64,000 nucleotides of DNA from Vibrio nitrifigilis (GTDB taxonomy: Bacteria; Pseudomonadota; Gammaproteobacteria; Enterobacterales; Vibrionaceae), in NCBI RefSeq assembly GCF_015686695.1, contig NZ_JADPMR010000001.1, positions 1,612,001 to 1,676,000 on the forward strand. Direction: 5' to 3'. Position 1 is the stretch's first letter. The number at the start of each line of letters is the position of its first letter. The notes beneath the pieces were generated by a model that saw nothing but the letters and a program-made list of their open reading frames with translations, was not told where the DNA came from and made no database searches. A program made the position numbers and the translations under genes. Of the stretch, positions 63,101 through 64,000 are shown piece by piece.

Positions 63101-64000
63101 ACTATGTGAGTGAACCAGCTCAATCGGCGTTCGATCTTGAAGCATTACGGGCTCACGTGGCTGATTTAGTGCCAAATTATATGGTGCCATCGGCTTGGAT
63201 GCAGCTTGATGTGATGCCATTAACCGGAAACGGTAAACTGGATCGCAGAGCGTTGCCAGAGGTGACAACGCAAGATGTGGTCCGCCACGCTTACCAAGCA
63301 CCACAAACCGACAATGAAATGTTGTTAGCTTCCCTGTGGAGTGAATTGCTGGGCGTTGAACAAATTGGACGTCAAGATAATTTCTTTGAACTGGGCGGCC
63401 ACTCATTGCTTGCGGTTCAATTGATGGCCATGCTGCGAGAGCATCATTGTGATATCGCAGTTAAACATCTCTTTAATCAACCAGACCTCGCTTCGTTAGC
63501 GGCAACCATGGATCCAAGTGAAGACAGTCACGTTGTGATTGAAGAAAATCGCATTCCGCAAGGGTGTGACTCCATCACTCCAGAGATGTTGCCTTTAGCT
63601 AACTTATCCCAAGAGAGTATCGATGGCATCTGTGCTCAAGTGTCGGGTGGGGCGAGTAATGTTCAAGACATCTATCCATTGGCGCCTTTACAAGAAGGGA
63701 TTCTGTTCCACCATCTCGTTCAAGAACAAGGTGATGCTTACCTGACGCGTTTCATTACTGGATTTAGCACAGAGTCACAACTTGATGCGTTTTTAAGTGG
63801 CTTACAAGCGGTGATTAATCGTCATGACATCTTACGCACAGCAGTCGCATGGCAAGGATTAAACCAGCCAATGCAAGTGGTGTGGCGTGAAGCGAAGATG
63901 CCAATTCAAACGTTATCGTTTGATCAACAGAGCCAAGCAACAGGGGAGAGCGTGGCAGAATGTTTTCAACGGCACTTCGATCCTGCCACAACGCGTATTG
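57181..64000 (+). CDS. Non-ribosomal peptide synthetase, partial (C-A-T-C-A-T-dual C/E...)
   Basis: Open over 2273 residues to the right edge, no stop. Domains: C1 (HHIINDG at 169-175), A1 (YTSGSTGHPKG near 642, ends NGKVDRK), T1 (GGHSLL, Ser1025), C2 (HHIISDG at 1197), A2 (YTSGSTGKPKG near 1675, ends NGKLDRR), T2 (GGHSLL, Ser2075), and the start of a third C domain. The third has PLAPLQEGILFHHLVQEQGD: the HHL-x4-GD motif of dual condensation/epimerisation domains. The A2 pocket reads D-F-W-N-I-G-M-V-H-K, a threonine code; A1 reads D-L-Y-N-N-A-L-T-Y-K, similar to some alanine codes. A Fur box upstream suggests a siderophore. Start is TTG at 57181 (AGAGGTGAG) or ATG at 57235. Confidence 0.93.
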   Translation, partial: MPEENKFKSKSIETSGGSMFDNDSPQETKSSPSFQSLPLSSAQQGIWFAQQVNPDAASHVFKIAEYFDINGVVDTSALEQAIRQTVSEAQAYQVTIHEVEDECFQTCSLHPDWHLPILDMSGDESPFTSALEWMQRDIDTPMDLSSGPLFSFAIIKLDSSRTCLYQCVHHIINDGLGGHLFIDRVLSLYNAAIDNTQSAGHATFGTLQEVQQAELHYLESERFSKDKDFWVNKYQQRANSVSLSGKTAACLSVYRYQNYLSTKLTSQLRDLASRYHVTLPQLLVSLLGGYLYRMTGQESMLVGFPVSGRRNKALRSTPTMAVNVVPVELNFSPETTLEQSLSAIKRDLFGALKHQDYRSEALKAELGLFNEQHPLFSTLINIVPFKEQIAFGQAPATVHNLSTGPTDDLSITLYERGLDGGLELSLAANTALYSDDEVDAHGKRMVHFLAAAVANANGNIHQLDIALPSEKQSILQHFNDTKTPFSAQSGLHELIEQQVNFHPNAPALDFNGAVMSYAQLNQKANQLAHWLQDHGVQATDRVAISLPRNCELIVAVLATLKVGATYVPMDPNYPLERRLYMVKDCQPKVILTLSSSDLFTQSFSSATLVVDFEEALQESQSLSNGNLSMGEFDSQQLAYLIYTSGSTGHPKGVMLSHRNACNLVEWAISEYGPKLFSRTLFSTSLNFDLSVYEIFSTLSCGGCLVIVENALSLLEKEYDLTLINTVPSALSALVDGKAIPSSVQVVNVAGEPLKKELAQRFFELTPIPSLCNLYAPSETTTYSTFVRMYRGQPFAPHIGKPLNNTQVYILDAQQKLLPPGVIGEIYIGGEGVAQGYINLAAMTEERFVSDPFANDGKAKMYKTGDLGRWTTDGNIEFLGRNDFQVKIRGFRIELGEIESTLLSHPAVDNAVVVAQEDVNGQPQLVAYYTLTKAVNVEQLIEFVSQPLADYMVPAAMVALDTMPLTQNGKVDRKALPAPNASAFVSTQYVEPKGENEQRLASIWQQLIGIEKISRNDNFFQIGGHSLLAARLISRLRSEFGTELSLAQIFNHPTLKAMAKILVQSSVVSQLPDIVPTHEGDTYPLTFAQKGLWLLEQLDGSSLVAYVMKNSVEFHGPLDFSALEVAFLTVIERHAPLRTKFISVDGQPLQQVMPAPDSFVIQRDGEFVVEFDLNEGYLIRAHIAEQDPNTHTLTIAMHHIISDGWSTRIILNELIAAYNSELSGAPLDLDSLPIQYGDYARWQQTHYQGEWYENQKSYWFEQLEGIPECVSLPLDFVRPEQQNYAGLTFPITIDHELTQNIKALAQRHHSTLYMTLLASFSLLIGRLSNQTDVVIGTPIAGRNRTELEDLVGMFVNTQALRVNLDQVTDVSSLIHQVKATVLKAQTNQDVSFEQIVEAVAPNRNMAHNPIYQVIFALHNTPNQLAQMQDVDVQVVMGDSDTAQFDLSVGLYEVDGQLSGYVNFATALFKQETVERFMACWHTLLSHMVQQDTLQPLALPMLPEQEQQRVVEDFNRGKQDFFSHVTITQRFEEQAERFADRIAVSYENNHLTYAQLNARANQLAHWLMANGVKPDSRVAIALERSEKLLIAILATLKAGGAYVPLDPNYPQERLQYSLQDSEPEVVITTSALVDKLGNLPVNTQLALLDKPEWLDLTIDNIAAECSGLTAQHMAYIIYTSGSTGKPKGVMVEHHNVMRLMAATQGDFQFNERDVWTLFHSYAFDFSVWEIWGALLFGGRLVVVPHLVSRAPDDFYQLLCNEQVTVLNQTPSAFRQLIAAQSEQPHDLRYVIFGGEALELSALSPWYQKSLNRHTQLINMYGITETTVHTTYYPLTAADVYRTGASPIGRGLNDLRLYILDEFRQPVPVGVTGELYVSGAGVARGYLNRAELTAERFMLDPFVADGQTRMYKSGDLGRWLDDGSIEYLGRNDDQVKIRGFRIELGEIEACVRSFDQVQDAAVIAAPNASGDYHIVAYYVSEPAQSAFDLEALRAHVADLVPNYMVPSAWMQLDVMPLTGNGKLDRRALPEVTTQDVVRHAYQAPQTDNEMLLASLWSELLGVEQIGRQDNFFELGGHSLLAVQLMAMLREHHCDIAVKHLFNQPDLASLAATMDPSEDSHVVIEENRIPQGCDSITPEMLPLANLSQESIDGICAQVSGGASNVQDIYPLAPLQEGILFHHLVQEQGDAYLTRFITGFSTESQLDAFLSGLQAVINRHDILRTAVAWQGLNQPMQVVWREAKMPIQTLSFDQQSQATGESVAECFQRHFDPATTRI

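Noticed and set aside
57181..64000. Small leftward open frames within the NRPS region
   Set aside because: All are shadows of the single long rightward frame, which stays open across both carrier-domain serines (1025 and 2075) in the same phase.

Overview
The window looks like chromosomal DNA of a gammaproteobacterium, most likely a Vibrio or close relative. This rests on the rlmI, acyP, tusE, yccA neighbourhood, the AapJQMP amino-acid importer, a Grx2-type glutaredoxin, a large second-type chemosensory operon, a moderately low GC content with very AT-rich intergenic stretches, and dispersed intergenic repeats of a kind I associate with Vibrio. I cannot name the species. No rRNA, tRNA, CRISPR, transposase or phage gene was seen.

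Layout. 1-8.3 kb: SulP anion transporter, sugar-porter MFS permease with a coupled 56-residue ORF, a small exported protein, a methyltransferase, a cold-shock protein, a GNAT acetyltransferase and small membrane or hypothetical proteins. 8.6-24.6 kb: the most interesting block, an S-adenosylhomocysteinase-like protein, a NiCoT-type metal permease, and two divergent operons for free guanidine. The leftward operon encodes an ABC importer (binding protein, permease, ATPase), a creatininase-family amidohydrolase, a type III glutamine-synthetase-like ligase and a NikR-like repressor. The rightward operon encodes CgdA, CgdB, guanidine carboxylase (historically called urea carboxylase) and allophanate hydrolase. 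Together they would import guanidine, carboxylate it with ATP and bicarbonate, deiminate carboxyguanidine to allophanate, and split allophanate to ammonia and CO2, all without nickel urease.

Control of this block is unusually layered. A guanidine-I (ykkC) riboswitch leads the rightward operon. Part of it can pair over 11 bp with the ribosome-binding site of a 66-codon leader ORF. A second, structurally different guanidine-II (mini-ykkC) riboswitch, with two ACGA-loop hairpins, sits between cgdB and the carboxylase gene. The divergent region also carries two perfect GTATTAC-N14-GTAATAC palindromes exactly 110 bp apart. These have the half-site spacing of NikR operators, yet the operon's NikR-like protein has lost two of the four nickel ligands.

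24.6-36.2 kb: a class C acid phosphatase, then a ten-gene chemosensory operon: soluble MCP with two signalling tips, triple-CheW protein, CheB, HEAT-repeat protein, CheR, CheY, CheA, STAS-like protein, second receiver, membrane MCP. 36.4-40.8 kb: drug-efflux MFS, aldo/keto reductase, SDR and a LysR regulator. 40.9-44.2 kb: rlmI, acyP, tusE, yccA. 44.7-49.0 kb: aapJQMP. 49.4-55.8 kb: a siroheme synthase with a degraded methyltransferase tail, a Cof-type HAD phosphatase, queE-queC, a PAS-GGDEF diguanylate cyclase and grxB. 55.9-64 kb: a long AT-rich region with a strong Fur box, then an NRPS that runs off the right edge (C-A-T-C-A-T-dual C/E). Its second adenylation domain reads as threonine-specific, suggesting an iron-regulated siderophore peptide.
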